Positions 22,876 through 31,608 of a DNA stretch of 33,954 nt are shown here, piece after piece. This DNA comes from DATJGR01 sp032124855 (lineage in GTDB: Bacteria; Pseudomonadota; Gammaproteobacteria; Pseudomonadales; Azotimanducaceae). The stretch lies in assembly GCA_032124855.1 (NCBI GenBank), contig JAQBCT010000080.1:1-33954 (forward strand). Direction: 5' to 3'. Position numbers and translations under genes: made by a program. Within the stretch, counting starts at the first letter, position 1; every line of letters begins with the position of its first letter. Below the pieces are notes generated by a model. That model ran no database searches and was not told the DNA's origin. It was given only the letters and a program-made list of their open reading frames with translations.

Positions 22876-23303
22876 GCATCTGGTTCGAACGCCCGCAGCT
22901 CGCCAGGCTGAACGCGATTCACCGCGCAACTGCAGTCGCCGCATTGGGAATCGAGATCACCCAGGTGGGCGACGACTATCTCGGGGCCACGATGCCCGTA
23001 GATGAGCGCACCCGCCAACCCGCAGGGCTGCTGCACGGCGGCGCTTCGGTGCTGCTCGCTGAAACTCTAGGCACCGCGGCCGCAATCGCGTGCGTCGATC
23101 CTGCCGCGGCGTACTGCGTCGGTCTCGATATCAACGCGAACCATTTGCGCGGGGTTCGCGACGGCCTGGTAACGGGGATCGCAAGACCCATCCGTTTGGG
23201 TCGCACGTCACACGTGTGGGGAATCGACATCCGCGACGCCACGGATCAGCTGGTGTGCGTTGCGCGTCTGACGGTCGCCGTAGTCACGCAGCGGTCGCGC
23301 TGA
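22872..23303 (+). CDS. Hotdog-fold thioesterase, YdiI/MenI-like
   Basis: A 143-residue single-hotdog acyl-CoA thioesterase. The signature QPAGLLHGGASVLLAETLG (about 49-67) carries His55 and the catalytic Glu64, as in the E. coli YdiI/MenI and EntH group. Similarity to YdiI extends to the start (WFERPQLARLNAI) and the phrases MPVDERTRQP and GIARPIRLGRTS. YdiI hydrolyses 1,4-dihydroxy-2-naphthoyl-CoA and other aromatic or acyl thioesters. No menaquinone genes are nearby, so I leave the symbol open. Its ATG overlaps the stop of the PhzS-like gene (ATGA), which suggests that the thioesterase releases an aromatic acid for the monooxygenase or hydrolyses a related CoA ester. Confidence 0.9.
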   Translation: MSIWFERPQLARLNAIHRATAVAALGIEITQVGDDYLGATMPVDERTRQPAGLLHGGASVLLAETLGTAAAIACVDPAAAYCVGLDINANHLRGVRDGLVTGIARPIRLGRTSHVWGIDIRDATDQLVCVARLTVAVVTQRSR

Positions 23304-23374
23304 CGTGCGACGAACCGAATGCACCATGCGGTGAACGGCAGCGGGACGAGGCGCACCTGTCCTAGAATCGCCAC

Positions 23375-24487
23375 ATGAATTTGCCGCTCGCCCTCGACCG
23401 CCAACCCGCAGCGCGCATGTGGGCGCGCCTGCTGAATCATCGGGAGGTGCAGTTCTGGACGTTACAGTTCATCGGCTGGAGCGGCTGGGCTACCGCCAGC
23501 GCGATCGGGTGGCTTTACTGGGCAGACGAGCCGCTCATCCTGTCGCTGTATCTGTTCGCCGCGGGGCTGGCGATCGCGCTGACCACCGCGCTGCGCTACA
23601 TCTATCGCGCCTTGTGGACCCGCGCGCTTGCACTGCGCATCGGCACAGCCATCTTCCTCTCCTACGTAGCGGGAGGCGTGTGGCAGGCCGGCAAGAATGC
23701 CGTTCTTACCTACTATATGGACGACTGGGCCGCGATGAGCCCGCTCGACTATTTTCACGGCATCCTGACTTCCGCCTACGTGATGCTGCTGTGGAGCGGA
23801 CTGTATTTCGGCATCAAGTACTACCAGATGCTGCAGCGCGAGACGGCCAACGTATTGCGCATCACGGCCATGGCCCATCAGGCGCAGTTGAAGATGTTGC
23901 GCTACCAGCTGAATCCCCACTTTCTGTTCAACACGCTGAATGCGATTTCTACATTGATTCTGGAGCGCGATGCTGACAATGCGAATCTGATGGTGACGAG
24001 ACTATCGCGCTTCCTGCGCTACTCCCTCGACACCGACCCGATGCAACGGGTCACGCTGACCACGGAACGCGCAGCGCTGAATCTGTATCTGGATATCGAA
24101 CAGGTTCGATTTGGCGACCGCCTGCGTCTCGTAACGCAGATCGAGCAGCTGGCCGAACGCGCGCTCATTCCAAGTCTCCTGCTGCAGCCGATCGTTGAGA
24201 ACGCCATCAAATACGCCATCGCACCGAACGAACGGGGCGGCACGATCAGTCTCGAAGCGCGCGTTCGCGGCACTCAATTGCATCTCACGCTCATCGACGA
24301 CGGCCCCGGCATCGGTGGCGTGCCCTCTGGTGCCGCCACCCACCCACCTGCCGGCCGCGCTGTCGGGCTGTTGAACACACGCCAGCGCCTCGCGGAGGTT
24401 TATCCCGGTGCGCATGTCGTGGAATTGACTGACGTGACACCGCACGGGCTTGCCGTGCGCATCCAGATTCCGTTCGAAGTGGAATGA
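23375..24487 (+). CDS. LytS/AlgZ-type sensor histidine kinase
   Basis: A 370-residue inner-membrane sensor of the His_kinase/LytS family. Four hydrophobic segments lie in residues 25-155, with little extracytoplasmic sequence. The phosphoacceptor region is RYQLNPHFLFNTLNAIS with His182. An abbreviated ATP-binding domain follows, with LLLQPIVENAIKYA (N box) and DDGPGIGG (G box), and VGLLNTRQRL near the end, as in AlgZ/FimS. The signal is unknown. The stop overlaps the start of the response regulator gene as ATGA, so the two form a cognate pair. Confidence 0.93.
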   Translation: MNLPLALDRQPAARMWARLLNHREVQFWTLQFIGWSGWATASAIGWLYWADEPLILSLYLFAAGLAIALTTALRYIYRALWTRALALRIGTAIFLSYVAGGVWQAGKNAVLTYYMDDWAAMSPLDYFHGILTSAYVMLLWSGLYFGIKYYQMLQRETANVLRITAMAHQAQLKMLRYQLNPHFLFNTLNAISTLILERDADNANLMVTRLSRFLRYSLDTDPMQRVTLTTERAALNLYLDIEQVRFGDRLRLVTQIEQLAERALIPSLLLQPIVENAIKYAIAPNERGGTISLEARVRGTQLHLTLIDDGPGIGGVPSGAATHPPAGRAVGLLNTRQRLAEVYPGAHVVELTDVTPHGLAVRIQIPFEVE

Positions 24488-25293
24488 CGGCGCCGCTCAC
24501 CGCATTGATCGTGGACGATGAAGCGCTCGCACGTCGCGGCCTGCGACTGCGTCTGGCCGCCATCGACGACGTCAGAGTAGTCACCGAGTGCGCCAATGGC
24601 CGCGAAGCGTTGACCGCCATCGCACGTCATTGCCCGGACGTGGTCTTCCTCGACATTCAGATGCCGGGCCTGGACGGCTTCGACGTGGTGCGCGAACTGC
24701 AGGCGGATTCGATGCCGCTGATCGTCTTCGTAACGGCATTCGACCGCTACGCGGTGAATGCATTCGAAGTGCATGCCGTGGACTATCTGCTCAAACCGGT
24801 AGAACAGGCGCGCCTGGAAGCGGCCGTGAACAAGGCGCGTGCGCTGCGCGATGTCGCCGAACAGCGGGATCAGAAATCTCGTCTGCTCGATCTGATCGTC
24901 GCCCTGACCGGACACTCGCCGGCCAGCATCGAAGCGATGGCCGATGCGCGCACCGGAGCAACTTTCAGCGAGCGCCTGACCATCCGCGATGGTGAGCACA
25001 CTGTGCTGGCAGCCGTGCAGGACATCGCCTGGATTGACGCCGCCGGCGACTATATGTGCATTCACGTGGGGGGTAAGACCCACGTGATGCGAATTACCAT
25101 GAACGAACTGCAGGCGCGTCTCGATCCCGCGCTGTTCCTGCGCATCCACCGCTCGACACTCGTCAACGCCAACCATGTGGTGCAGATCGATGCGCACGTG
25201 AATGGTGAATACTTCCTCGAGCTATCGGCAGGCATGCGCCTGAAGGTAAGCCGCGGCTGTCGCGCCGCCGTTGCGCGTTTCCTGCCGCACTGA
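24484..25293 (+). CDS. LytTR-family response regulator
   Basis: A 269-residue transcriptional regulator. The receiver domain (1-120) has acidic residues Asp11 and Asp12, phosphoacceptor Asp57 in DVVFLDIQMPGLDG, the TAF segment and the KPV lysine (YLLKPVEQ). The C-terminal LytTR DNA-binding domain (about 165-268) contains IAWIDAAGDYMCIHV and LRIHRSTLVNANHVV. Regulators of this class bind paired 9-bp repeats upstream of target promoters. Coupled to the LytS-type kinase, it resembles AlgR in layout. The downstream enoyl-CoA hydratase gene starts 42 nt later and could share the transcript, but control of that gene is not shown by the sequence. Confidence 0.94.
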   Translation: MTAPLTALIVDDEALARRGLRLRLAAIDDVRVVTECANGREALTAIARHCPDVVFLDIQMPGLDGFDVVRELQADSMPLIVFVTAFDRYAVNAFEVHAVDYLLKPVEQARLEAAVNKARALRDVAEQRDQKSRLLDLIVALTGHSPASIEAMADARTGATFSERLTIRDGEHTVLAAVQDIAWIDAAGDYMCIHVGGKTHVMRITMNELQARLDPALFLRIHRSTLVNANHVVQIDAHVNGEYFLELSAGMRLKVSRGCRAAVARFLPH

Positions 25294-25335
25294 TTTGGGC
25301 TACGTTTACGCTCTCCAACCACTCAGGCAACTACG

Positions 25336-26118
25336 ATGAGCGACCTGATTCTCTACGAGCGACGCGATGCCGTCGGCATCATCACGATCAACCGGCCCGA
25401 CAAGCGCAACGCCATGACGTACGCCATGCTCGGTGAGTTCCTCGAGCGCGTTGCGGTTGCGGGTGACGATGCCGCTACCCGCGTGCTGCTGATCACCGGA
25501 AGCCCTGGCGCATTCTGCGCGGGCACCGATCTTGCGGATCTCGCCACCATTCCGGGCGCGCAGCGCGGCCTGCGTGGCACTGCCCAGGAGCGCAGCCGCT
25601 GGTGGCCAATTGTTGAATGTCCCAAACCGGTGATCGGCGTTATCGACGGCCCCGCCGTCGGTATGGGCGCGGAGTTCAGCTCCCAGTGCGATATCCGCAT
25701 CGCTTCACCCCGCGCGCGCTTCGCCTGGAATTTCGTACACCGCGGTCTGGTGCCTGACACCGGCGCGGGCAGCTGGTTGCTACCGCGATTGATCGGAACT
25801 CAGCGGGCGCTGCGCCTGCTGTATACCGGGGAGTTCTTGAGCGCGCAGGAGGCGCTCGACATCGGCTATGTCGGACAGATCGTCTCGAGCGAAGAGCTGC
25901 TGCCAACAGCGTTGACGCTCGCACAAGCCATCGCATCCGGATCGCCGTTCTCACAGACCCGTATCAAAGAAATGGTATACGAGGGCCTTGGGGCCGACGT
26001 CGCGTCGCATATGCAACGCCACACTGCAGCACTTGCCGAGTGCTTTAAATCTAACGACCACAAGGAGGGGGTGGCCTCCTTTCTCGAACGCCGCGCCGCA
26101 AAATTTACAGGCACCTGA
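25336..26118 (+). CDS. Enoyl-CoA hydratase/isomerase family protein
   Basis: A 260-residue crotonase-fold protein. Landmarks are the oxyanion-hole stretch AFCAGTDLADL (about 57-67), the second oxyanion/catalytic segment GPAVGMGAEFSSQCDIRIA (about 98-116, with Glu106), and RGLVPDTGAGSWLLPRLIG (about 132-150). In the last segment the hydratase Glu is replaced and an Asp is present in PDTG, a pattern seen in the isomerase PaaG and some other family members. Double-bond isomerisation is therefore as likely as hydration. The CoA substrate is unknown. The gene stops 1 nt before the start of the beta-CASP nuclease gene. Confidence 0.92.
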   Translation: MSDLILYERRDAVGIITINRPDKRNAMTYAMLGEFLERVAVAGDDAATRVLLITGSPGAFCAGTDLADLATIPGAQRGLRGTAQERSRWWPIVECPKPVIGVIDGPAVGMGAEFSSQCDIRIASPRARFAWNFVHRGLVPDTGAGSWLLPRLIGTQRALRLLYTGEFLSAQEALDIGYVGQIVSSEELLPTALTLAQAIASGSPFSQTRIKEMVYEGLGADVASHMQRHTAALAECFKSNDHKEGVASFLERRAAKFTGT

Positions 26119-26119
26119 G

Positions 26120-27505
26120 ATGGCGGATGGTGCGCGCACTGCAAGTCTCACGTTTCACGGCGGTGTGGGAACCGTCACGGGCTCGAAATATCTGCTTGAA
26201 GCCGAGCGTGCCCGGCTGCTGATTGACTGCGGCATGTTCCAGGGCATCAAGAGCCTGCGTCAGCGCAATTGGCAAGCATGGCCTTTCGATCCCCGGGCCA
26301 TAGATGCTGTGCTGCTGAGCCATGCGCACCTCGACCACAGCGGCATGCTGCCGGCATTGCACCTCGCCGGATTCACCGGTCCTGTGTACTGCACGCCTGC
26401 GACTGCGGCTCTGCTTGGCATCCTGCTGCCTGATTCGGGTCGCATCGGCGAAGAGGATGCGCGCCATGCCAATCGGCATGGCTGGAGCCGCCATGATCCG
26501 GCCCGCCCTCTCTACAATGAAGCGCAGGCACGCGCGGCACTGGCGCTGCTGCAGCCGGTGGACTTCGGCATCGATTTTGAACCCGCACCTCAGATGCGCG
26601 TTCGCTTTCGCCGCGCCGGACACATCCTGGGCGCCGCCTGGATTCAGCTCACAGCCGGCGACCGGCGCATGACGTTCTCCGGCGACGTCGGACGCTCCGT
26701 GGATCTCGTGATGAATCCGCCCGATGCGCTGGAGCCGACTGACTATCTGGTCATCGAGTCGACGTATGGCGACCGGCACCATGCACCGATTTCGGCGGAA
26801 ACCGAACTGCGCGACGTCATTTCGCGCACGGCGGCACGCGGCGGCACATTACTCATCCCGGCGTTCGCCGTGGGCCGTGTACAGGAAGTGTTGTATCTGT
26901 TGTGGCGCTTGCGCGAGTCCGGCGCGATCCGTGACGTGCCCGTTTACCTCGACAGCCCCTTGGCCATCGACGCAACCGAACTATTCCGCGGCAACGCCCA
27001 CGAACACCGTCTCACCGTCGCCGAGGCGCAGTCGATGTGCAGCGCAGTGCACTACACCAACGGCGCAGATGAGTCGCGCGCTCTGAATCGGCTCGGCGGA
27101 CCGTTGATCATCGTTTCCTCCAGCGGCATGCTCACCGGTGGTCGCGTCCTGCACCACATTCGTGCCCGAGCGGGCGATGCGCGCAACACGATTCTGCTGA
27201 CCGGCTATCAGGCGCATGGGACCCGTGGTGCCGCGTTGCTGGGCGGTGCGGACCGATTGAAGATTCACGGCGAGTACTACCCCGTGCGCGCTGAGGTATG
27301 CGCCATCACCAGCCTGTCGGCGCATGCAGATTCAGCCGAGTTGATCGACTGGCTGACGCCACTCGCGACGTCGCCACCCACCGAGATATTCGTCACCCAC
27401 GGTGAGCCCCCGGCGTCGAGAGCGCTGGCACAGCAGATACGCGCCAAACTGGCCTGCAATGTGCACATCCCGGAGCTGGGCGAGCGACGCACGCTGACAC
27501 GTTGA
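26120..27505 (+). CDS. MBL-fold beta-CASP RNA exonuclease/endonuclease
   Basis: A 461-residue metallo-beta-lactamase/beta-CASP protein of the CPSF73/YsgA type found in many bacteria. The zinc motif HAHLDHSG holds His68, His70, Asp72 and His73, and the next ligands are in RAGHILGAAW and FSGDVGR. The beta-CASP motifs follow: ESTYGDRHH (motif A), the segment SSSGMLTGGR with LTGYQAHGTRG (motif B region), and LSAHAD (motif C). These enzymes cleave RNA; the bacterial role is probably RNA processing. I chose ATG 26120 because the longer frame from 25988 overlaps the enoyl-CoA hydratase gene entirely. Two nt separate it from the previous gene, so the pair is co-transcribed. Confidence 0.92.
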   Translation: MADGARTASLTFHGGVGTVTGSKYLLEAERARLLIDCGMFQGIKSLRQRNWQAWPFDPRAIDAVLLSHAHLDHSGMLPALHLAGFTGPVYCTPATAALLGILLPDSGRIGEEDARHANRHGWSRHDPARPLYNEAQARAALALLQPVDFGIDFEPAPQMRVRFRRAGHILGAAWIQLTAGDRRMTFSGDVGRSVDLVMNPPDALEPTDYLVIESTYGDRHHAPISAETELRDVISRTAARGGTLLIPAFAVGRVQEVLYLLWRLRESGAIRDVPVYLDSPLAIDATELFRGNAHEHRLTVAEAQSMCSAVHYTNGADESRALNRLGGPLIIVSSSGMLTGGRVLHHIRARAGDARNTILLTGYQAHGTRGAALLGGADRLKIHGEYYPVRAEVCAITSLSAHADSAELIDWLTPLATSPPTEIFVTHGEPPASRALAQQIRAKLACNVHIPELGERRTLTR

Positions 27506-27525
27506 ACTGCCGCGTGAGGTGATAC

Positions 27526-28584
27526 TCAGCCGAGGCTGACGCCGAGCACATGACCCAACGCATAGGTGATCGCCGCCGCCGCCGTACCGATGCCGAGCAT
27601 TCTCGCGCCGCCCATCAGTGCGCGGCGTCCTGTGAACAGGCTGATCACACTGCCGAGACCGAATAGCGCGATCGCCGTGAACGCGCCCGCCGCCACGATG
27701 CCCCCGGCACCCAGCAAGAACGGCAGCAAAGGCACCAGAGCGCCCGTGCTGAAGCAGATGAACGAAAGTCCCGCGGCGCCCCACGCCGAACCCAGATCGT
27801 CGGGGTTCAGACCCAGCTCTTCCCGAGCCAGCACATCCAGCGCATGGTCCGGGTCTGCCAGCATCGTGCGCGCCACCTCACGCGCTTCATCGATCGCCAT
27901 GCCCCGTGCGGCGTAGATCAGCGCGAGTTCCTCCGCTTCTTCTTCGGGATACTCGGCCAGTTCGTCTTGTTCCAGCGCGATCTGATGCTCGTACAGTTCG
28001 CGCTGCGAGCGCACCGAAACAAACTCTCCTGCCGCCATGGACAGCGCGCCGGCCAGTAGGCCGGCGATGCCGGTGAGCAATACCAGTCGATCGTCTGCTG
28101 TGGCGCCCGCGATGCCCATGATCAGGGCCGCATTCGAGATCAGCCCGTCATTTGCACCGAAGACTGCGGCACGCAGATTGCCGCCCGCGAGACCCCGGTG
28201 CGACTGGCCGACGTCCTGCACGCTGGCCGGCATCACGTGCCCGCCGGGATGAACCTGCGTATATACCGACAAGCCGCGCACTTTCATTGCAGCCAGCACC
28301 TGGCGCATCGGTCTCACACCGATGCGGCGCGCCAGCCGCGCAACGAGTCGCGCGCGCAGATTCGGCGCAAACGCCGGCATCTGCACGCCGGCGTCGGCAA
28401 ACTTCGACGCCCAGAGGGCCGATTGGTCTTCGGCTTCGCGCGCCAGCGTTGCAAACAGCTGCGCTGGTACAGGCAGGGGTTCGCTATTGGCGAGCACCCG
28501 GTACAGCCACGCCGATTGCTTCTCTTCGTACCATCCGGATAACGCGGCTTGGATTGCGGTAGCCGTCTCATTCGATTGTTTCAT
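27526..28584 (-). CDS. VIT1/CCC1-family iron/manganese transporter with ferritin-like N-terminal domain
   Basis: A 352-residue protein. Residues 1-120 are a helical, ferritin/rubrerythrin-like domain, with Glu20, Glu21, Glu50 and Glu52 among plausible metal ligands. The membrane part begins with LRAAVFGANDGLISNAALIMG (VIT family signature, about 137-157) and GALSMAAGEFVSVRSQRE (second helix). A cytosolic loop with EYPEEEAEELALIY resembles the metal-binding loop between helices 2 and 3 of VIT1. Three further helices follow. The protein is predicted to move Fe(II) or Mn(II) across the inner membrane, perhaps with oxidation at the ferritin-like domain. It is convergent with the beta-CASP gene, with 20 nt between the ends. 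Confidence 0.92.
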   Translation of the reverse strand: MKQSNETATAIQAALSGWYEEKQSAWLYRVLANSEPLPVPAQLFATLAREAEDQSALWASKFADAGVQMPAFAPNLRARLVARLARRIGVRPMRQVLAAMKVRGLSVYTQVHPGGHVMPASVQDVGQSHRGLAGGNLRAAVFGANDGLISNAALIMGIAGATADDRLVLLTGIAGLLAGALSMAAGEFVSVRSQRELYEHQIALEQDELAEYPEEEAEELALIYAARGMAIDEAREVARTMLADPDHALDVLAREELGLNPDDLGSAWGAAGLSFICFSTGALVPLLPFLLGAGGIVAAGAFTAIALFGLGSVISLFTGRRALMGGARMLGIGTAAAAITYALGHVLGVSLG

Positions 28585-28742
28585 CGCGTGCTCGCGAACT
28601 CATTGACGGTCTGGGCAGGACAGCGCGCATGGTAACAGCGGTGTCTGCACGCACCGCCATTGAAGTGCATCACCGTGCCCGTGGTAGTCTCGCCCGCCTT
28701 CCAACGCTCATCAGCATTGCTGGGCGCGCCAGGAGAAAGCCA

Positions 28743-30977
28743 ATGATTCATACCAAGCGAACCCGCCTCACCATCGCGTTGCTGATGGTGCTGGGCAACG
28801 CGCAAGCAACGGTCGCCACGACGTGCGACACCGCGTCGGTAGAGCGACCGCGCATCGGCCTGGTCCTTGGCGGCGGAGGTGCGCGCGGGATCGCCCACAT
28901 TGGTGTGATCCGCGTTCTCGAAGAGCTGCACATTCCCATCGACTATGTCGCGGGCACGAGCGGCGGCGCGATCATTGGTGGCCTGTACGTCACTGGTATG
29001 TCATCGCAGCAGCTGCAAGACACAATCGAGGCCATCAACTGGGGCGATATTTTCGCGGATAACACCAATCGGGCGGATCGCCCATTTCGTCGTAAACGCG
29101 ACGACGATCTGGCGCTGTTCGGCCCGAAATTCGGTGTCGGCGCCAACAGTTCGCTGCTGCCCAAAGGCGCCATCAGCGGCCAGAAGATCACACTCTACTT
29201 TCAGGGCATCACCAGCCAACGCTCCCAGGCGAAGGATTTCGACGATCTGCCGATTCCGTTTCGCGCCATCGGCGCCGACATCGTCACCGGCGAAGAAGTA
29301 GTGATCGACCACGGCGACCTTGCCACGGCCATGCGCAGCAGCGCATCCATCCCGGGACTGCTGCTGCCCATCCGTTACGAAGACCACTTGCTCGTGGACG
29401 GCGGGATCGTCAAGAACCTGCCTGTCGACGTGGTCAAGGCAATGGGCGCCGACATCGTCATTGCCGTGGATGTGGGTACACCGCTGTCCAGCGAAGCCGA
29501 ACTCGGCGACTTTCTTGCCATCACCAATCAACTGAGCAACATCCTCGTGGTGCGCAATACGCGTGAACAGAAGGCGTTACTCGGCGCGGATGATGTGCTC
29601 ATCGTGCCGGCCCTCGGCGATGAAATTACCTCGGTGGACTTCGACAAGAGCAACGTATCGATCCCCATCGGCTATGCAGCGGCCGATGCGTTGCGTTCCC
29701 GACTGGCGCCGCTTGGTCTCAATGATGCGGACTACGCGGCCTATCGAGCGCGCATCGACGCCTGCGTCAACGGGCCTCCCGTCATCGAATTTGTCGCGCT
29801 CGACAACCAGTCGAGATTCTCCGACGCGGTGATCAGACAGCGTCTGACCGTCACGCCTGGAAAACCGCTCGACGAGGCAGCACTCGAAGTCGATATCCAG
29901 CAGATCTACGCACTCGGGTTCCTCGAAAGGGCCACCTACGAGGTGGTGGAACAGGACGGCCGCACGGGCTTGCTCGTCTCGGTGCAGCAAGACAGCCGCG
30001 GGCCCCAGTTCATCGAAACGGGCTTCGATCTCGTCGGTGATAGCGGCTCATCTGCAGTGGAGCTGCGCCTGGCGTATCTCAAGACGGATATCGACGATCT
30101 CGGCACCGAGTTCCGCGGCATGATCCAGATCGGTGAAAACCAGGGGCTGCTCGCTGAGCTCTATAAGCCGGTGAACCAGTCGTTGAAGCTGATTCTGTTG
30201 CCGCGCGCATTTGCGTCGCGACAGCAACTGAATCTGTTCAACGATTCCGGCAACCGCGTTTCGCAGATCGATATCGAACAGATGGGCGCGTCGCTGGCAA
30301 TCGGCTACGAGTTCTGGCGCCACGCAGCGTTGTTCGGTGGTGCGCGCCGCTACGGCGGCAATATCGAGCAGAGCATCGGTGATCCGAACGTGCCCAAGGG
30401 CGAGTTCGACGGCGGCGAATGGTTCGTGGACGGGATCTTTGACCGTCTCGACAATCGGGACTTCCCTTCGAAGGGGACCTTCATCAACACGGAATACGCC
30501 TGGTCGCGGCAATCGTTGGGCGCCAATACGGATTTCGAACAGTTGAGCGGTTCGGTGTTTCGTGCTGATACCTGGGACCGACACACGCTGATGTTCGGCA
30601 GTCACTTCGGTCTCACCATGCAGGGCACCGCACCCACCCAGAACATTTTTCGCGGCGGTGGCATATTCCGGCTGTCGGGCTTCGAACCCGATGAGCTCAC
30701 GGGTCAGAATTTCGGTATGGCCTTGCTGGGATACCGCTATCGACTATCCCAAAGCGGCTTTCTGCCGCCCTATATCGGCGGAACCATTGAGTACGGTAAC
30801 GCCGCCGAGGATCGCGAAGATGTATTCGATGAAGGGATCTGGAACGCCAGCGTGTATTTCGCGTTCGGTTTGCCGATCGGCCCGATGTACGTGGGCTATG
30901 GCTTTGCCCAGGAGGGTCGGCGCGCGTACTTTCTGCGCATTGGCAACATCCTCGGCGACCCGTCGTTCACGAACTGA
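28743..30977 (+). CDS. Patatin-like phospholipase fused to BamA-like barrel (type Vd secretion, PlpD-like)
   Basis: A 744-residue protein with a signal peptide (residues 1-25). The patatin domain (about 37-320) has the oxyanion motif GGGGARG (43-49), nucleophile Ser73 in GTSGG and catalytic Asp219 in VDGG. A single POTRA-type domain (about 340-425, with RLTVTPGKPLDEAALEVDI) precedes a C-terminal BamA/Omp85 barrel (about 430-744) ending in a beta strand at the C-terminus. This layout is that of PlpD, the type Vd autotransporter of Pseudomonas, in which the barrel displays or releases a lipolytic passenger. The start at ATG 28743 follows AGGAG, and the frame from 28629 lacks a signal peptide at its start. 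It is divergent from the VIT gene. Confidence 0.92.
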   Translation: MIHTKRTRLTIALLMVLGNAQATVATTCDTASVERPRIGLVLGGGGARGIAHIGVIRVLEELHIPIDYVAGTSGGAIIGGLYVTGMSSQQLQDTIEAINWGDIFADNTNRADRPFRRKRDDDLALFGPKFGVGANSSLLPKGAISGQKITLYFQGITSQRSQAKDFDDLPIPFRAIGADIVTGEEVVIDHGDLATAMRSSASIPGLLLPIRYEDHLLVDGGIVKNLPVDVVKAMGADIVIAVDVGTPLSSEAELGDFLAITNQLSNILVVRNTREQKALLGADDVLIVPALGDEITSVDFDKSNVSIPIGYAAADALRSRLAPLGLNDADYAAYRARIDACVNGPPVIEFVALDNQSRFSDAVIRQRLTVTPGKPLDEAALEVDIQQIYALGFLERATYEVVEQDGRTGLLVSVQQDSRGPQFIETGFDLVGDSGSSAVELRLAYLKTDIDDLGTEFRGMIQIGENQGLLAELYKPVNQSLKLILLPRAFASRQQLNLFNDSGNRVSQIDIEQMGASLAIGYEFWRHAALFGGARRYGGNIEQSIGDPNVPKGEFDGGEWFVDGIFDRLDNRDFPSKGTFINTEYAWSRQSLGANTDFEQLSGSVFRADTWDRHTLMFGSHFGLTMQGTAPTQNIFRGGGIFRLSGFEPDELTGQNFGMALLGYRYRLSQSGFLPPYIGGTIEYGNAAEDREDVFDEGIWNASVYFAFGLPIGPMYVGYGFAQEGRRAYFLRIGNILGDPSFTN

Positions 30978-30983
30978 CGCGGC

Positions 30984-31484
30984 TCAGCGGGGATCCTGCA
31001 GCACCAGGGGAATCTGCAGCGCGAGTTCAGCGTCGGCCTGGGCGTCCATCTTGTTTTCGATCTGGTAGTAGCGCGCTACCTTCGTTTCGGGCAATCCCTT
31101 CCGGAACTTGGAGAGGTATTGCCGCTTCAGTTTCAGAACCTGTTCGTCGGTGGCGAGATAGCCTTCGAGCAGCGAGCGTGCGACATCGCCGGTCATCGAG
31201 CGGTACTGCTGCGCATACTCAGAAATGATCTTGACGCGCGCGTCAGCAATCTTTGCCATGGCGCCACGATAGTCCCGATAGACCTTCCAGAAGGCGGCAC
31301 TCTCATCCCTGCCCAGGTCGAGATTGCGTTTGACGATCTCGCGACGCTGCGCCTCGGTGTAGCTGCGCGCCGCTTCGACCCGCCCCGCCAGGCCGCTGTC
31401 GCCCTCGCTGGCAGACGCGATCTGTTGGGCCGATACGAGCACCAGCAGAAGGTAAAACCCCAGGCCGATCCGCTTCACCATCAT
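30984..31484 (-). CDS. Small periplasmic helical protein of unknown function
   Basis: A 166-residue protein with a signal peptide (residues 1-25, ending near ASA-SE). The mature part is almost entirely helical and charged, with YTEAQRREIVKRNLDLG and KVYRDYRGAMAKIADARVKIISEY early on and LPETKVARYYQIENKMDA near the end. The pattern resembles, at low level, the Spy/CpxP group of periplasmic chaperones, but I cannot assign it firmly. The start at the first of two adjacent ATGs (31484) is set by GGAG seven nt upstream. The gene ends 6 nt from the end of the patatin gene and is divergent from the DUF3313 lipoprotein gene. Confidence 0.7.
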   Translation of the reverse strand: MMVKRIGLGFYLLLVLVSAQQIASASEGDSGLAGRVEAARSYTEAQRREIVKRNLDLGRDESAAFWKVYRDYRGAMAKIADARVKIISEYAQQYRSMTGDVARSLLEGYLATDEQVLKLKRQYLSKFRKGLPETKVARYYQIENKMDAQADAELALQIPLVLQDPR

Positions 31485-31572
31485 CGCCGTCTCCGCCACC
31501 ATGAGCGGCGATGATACGAGACGGGTCGCCCCACATACCAATCGTCGCGCCGCGGCGGTTGAAGGTGCGCCT

Positions 31573-31580
31573 GCTACAAT
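31573..31580 (+). promoter_or_regulatory. Candidate extended -10 promoter of the lipoprotein pair
   Basis: TACAAT at 31575-31580 matches five of six bases of the -10 box. A TG one base upstream at 31572-31573 makes it an extended -10. The lipoprotein start is 28 nt downstream. No -35 box lies at the normal distance. Confidence 0.35.
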
Positions 31581-31608
31581 TGGGCACCCTTTCAAACACG
31601 GAGACGCC

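Noticed and set aside
25988..26119. Longer start for the beta-CASP nuclease
   Set aside because: The extra codons lie wholly inside the enoyl-CoA hydratase gene; ATG 26120 gives the family's usual N-terminus.
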